The translations under genes and the position numbers were made by a program. Shown here one piece after another: positions 62,793 through 64,000 of a stretch of DNA of 64,000 bases. A model generated the notes under the pieces. It was not told the DNA's origin. It saw nothing but the letters and a program-made list of their open reading frames with translations, and did no database searches. The stretch lies in contig UQYP01000001.1 in the NCBI GenBank assembly GCA_900545335.1, positions 261,089-325,088 on the forward strand. The letters run 5' to 3'. The first letter of the stretch is position 1; each line of letters opens with the position of its first letter. Origin of the DNA: an uncultured Sutterella sp. Its GTDB lineage: Bacteria > Pseudomonadota > Gammaproteobacteria > Burkholderiales > Burkholderiaceae_F.

Positions 62793-63494
62793 CTATTTTG
62801 CATTAAATCGTTTTTCGATTTCTTCGATGCTCACAGCTCCTTCGAGCCGGTAACCGTTATCAAAATACATGGTCGGAAGACCTTCAAGACCGAAGCGGTT
62901 AAAGAGCTCCATATTGAGTTTGCCGTTTTCAGTCTTACAGTTTTTAGGCATCTCAGGCGGTTCCTTTTGCTCGAGCATCCAGTCGTTCCAAGCTTTTTCA
63001 GGATTGGGTGCGCACAGAATTCGATCAACCATGGCCGCAGAATTCATAAGCGGCGTAATAAAGGTATAGATGGTCACATTGTTCAAATGCTTAAGAGTGT
63101 GCTCGAGTTTCTGACAGAAACTACAGTAAGGATCAGCGAACACATAGAGATTTCTCTCACCTTTGCCGTGAACGGTTTTGATCGCTTGGTTCAAAGGCAA
63201 AGACTTAATATCGATACGGGACAAATCATCCAAACGGGCTTGGGTCAGATCTTTTTGGTTGGCAATGTCATAGATGTGGCCGGCAAAAAGGAATTTCACA
63301 TCTTTATCAACATAAAGAAGGTTGCGGTCAGCGATGACTTCATAAAGACCCATGGGGAGACGTTTGGCACTGGTGGCCTCAATATTCATCTTCTGTTTAA
63401 CGAGGACTTTGACTCGATCGGTGTCACTTGCGGCGCAAAGAGCAGCAGAAGAAAAACCGATGAGCACTGAGGCTAGGAGTAAAGCTCTTTTCAT
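62793..63494 (-). CDS. dsbC: Periplasmic thiol:disulfide isomerase DsbC
   Basis: About 233 residues from ATG 63494, beginning with a signal peptide (MKRALLLASVLIGFSSAALCA). An N-terminal dimerisation domain (about 22-85) is followed by the thioredoxin domain with active site FADPYCSFCQKLEHTL and the cis-proline loop EGLPTMYF. Further upstream codons would prepend an implausible hydrophobic stretch. A second Cys pair is present (LCAP..NCKT), as in E. coli DsbC. Confidence 0.92.
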   Translation of the reverse strand: MKRALLLASVLIGFSSAALCAASDTDRVKVLVKQKMNIEATSAKRLPMGLYEVIADRNLLYVDKDVKFLFAGHIYDIANQKDLTQARLDDLSRIDIKSLPLNQAIKTVHGKGERNLYVFADPYCSFCQKLEHTLKHLNNVTIYTFITPLMNSAAMVDRILCAPNPEKAWNDWMLEQKEPPEMPKNCKTENGKLNMELFNRFGLEGLPTMYFDNGYRLEGAVSIEEIEKRFNAK

Positions 63495-63591
63495 AATGGA
63501 TAAATAAGTAAGATACGTAATGTTCAAAATGATAGAGAAGAGGCAGGAAAGATAGGAAGAAAAGCTTGTAAAAAAATTTTTGATGAACTTC

Positions 63592-63620
63592 TTGACAAGC
63601 CTAAAAAGAGTCTGCATAAT
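63592..63620 (+). promoter_or_regulatory. rRNA promoter P1
   Basis: TTGACA (63592-63597), 17-base spacer, CATAAT (63615-63620), upstream of 16S rRNA, with an A/T-rich UP-like segment just before the -35 (63569-63591). Confidence 0.8.
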
Positions 63621-63688
63621 ACGCTCCCTGTCGCCGCGAGGTGACAGTCAAGTGAAAAAGAAAATAAAAAATAAATTTTCAAAAGCAC

Positions 63689-63729
63689 TTGACAAGACGA
63701 ATTTGAGTCTTATAATTCTCAAACTCGTC
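63689..63729 (+). promoter_or_regulatory. rRNA promoter P2 with an inverted repeat around its -10
   Basis: TTGACA (63689-63694), 16-base spacer, perfect TATAAT (63711-63716). GACGAATTTGAG (63696-63707) and CTCAAACTCGTC (63718-63729) form an inverted repeat with one mismatch that encloses the -10 box; an A/T-rich stretch precedes the -35. Confidence 0.85.
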
Positions 63730-63730
63730 A

Positions 63731-63939
63731 GCTCGAAAGAGCAACGAAATGTTCTTTAAAAATTGATCAACGAACCGATAAGCGTGAGTATCCGGTTGAA
63801 GTGAAAGGCTCAAAGAAGCTTTCGAGCTTCTAGAAAACTTTGAAAACTGGGTACTCAAGTTTGAAGTAAAGACGAAAAACATTTTCTTCTTTAATTCTGA
63901 ATGAGTGCGACGCTGATCGAAAGATCGGCAACAGAGATT
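63731..63939 (+). other. rRNA leader with boxB/boxA-like antitermination elements
   Basis: GCTC-GAAA-GAGC (63731-63742) is a boxB-like hairpin and TGTTCTTTAAAA (63750-63761) a boxA-like element. A further hairpin GAAGC-TTTCGA-GCTTC lies at about 63815-63830. The whole 63495-63939 spacer between dsbC and 16S rRNA holds the two promoters and this leader, with no gene seen. Confidence 0.7.
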
Positions 63940-64000
63940 GAACTTAAGAGTTTGATCCTGGCTCAGATTGAACGCTGGCGGCATGCTTTACACATGCAAG
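63940..64000 (+). rRNA. 16S ribosomal RNA (5' end only)
   Basis: Begins near 63940 and contains AGAGTTTGATCCTGGCTCAG (63947-63966) followed by ATTGAACGCTGGCGGCATGC and TTTACACATGCAAG, the form found in betaproteobacteria. Truncated by the right edge. Confidence 0.96.

Noticed and set aside
1..64000. CRISPR arrays, insertion sequences, prophage or attachment sites
   Set aside because: No regularly spaced repeats, transposase or phage-like genes were seen, so the lyase island is not visibly bounded by a mobile element.

Overview
The window looks like a chromosome segment of a betaproteobacterium of the order Burkholderiales, most likely a gut-type Sutterellaceae (Sutterella/Parasutterella relatives). 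This is inferred from the 16S rRNA 5' end at the right edge (betaproteobacterial start sequence), from moderate GC, from betaproteobacterial gene orders (mla genes-murA, hinT-tatABC, sspA-sspB, hemA-prfA-prmC) and from an emphasis on amino-acid and C4-dicarboxylate metabolism with no sugar catabolism. Genus cannot be fixed from the sequence alone.

Layout. 1-8.1 kb: housekeeping (mlaE-D-A-C-B phospholipid transport, murA, hinT, tatABC, a NIF3-family gene, sspAB, tRNA-Thr). 8.4-25.4 kb: a remarkable accessory island with six members of the fumarase/aspartase superfamily (two ArgH-like lyases and two pairs of aspartase-like proteins), one intact and one broken Dcu-type C4-dicarboxylate transporter, three related LysR regulators (one broken), a MarC protein and an M20 amidohydrolase. 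25.5-29 kb: a possible pseudo-enzyme of the alpha/beta hydrolase fold, an AspT/YidE-type transporter and a flavodoxin-ferredoxin protein. 29-34.7 kb: a 2-aminoethylphosphonate uptake and degradation operon (phnT, fused phnUV, phnS, phnW, phnX). 34.8-37.6 kb: RidA, a LysR regulator and an M20D amidohydrolase. 37.6-45.6 kb: a Dpp-like ABC importer with fused ATPases, in an operon with an alkaline-phosphatase-superfamily phosphodiesterase and serB. 45.6-63.5 kb: prmC-prfA-hemA, M20 and C26 peptidases, panF, an aldehyde dehydrogenase, a split zinc/cadmium efflux system, tRNA-Phe, ung, gph, rpe, mltA, TauE and dsbC. 63.5-64 kb: tandem rRNA promoters, leader and the start of 16S rRNA.

Most interesting reading. 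In both aspartase-like pairs the conserved active-site regions are split between neighbours. One partner keeps the SSND region and the GRTxLQDA region but has lost the SSxMPxKxN catalytic loop; the other keeps the loop but has lost SSND. In this superfamily every active site is built from three subunits of a tetramer, so the pairs look like obligate hetero-oligomeric lyases with partitioned active sites. The two loop losses differ in kind (in-register substitution in one, an 8-residue shortening in the other). With a Dcu transporter and ArgH-like lyases, the island could feed fumarate to anaerobic respiration; substrates are unknown.

Second theme: PHO-box-like repeats lie upstream of both the phn operon and the Dpp-like/phosphodiesterase/serB operon. 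This suggests that the latter is a phosphate-starvation system for importing and cleaving a phosphodiester, possibly one that contains phosphoserine.
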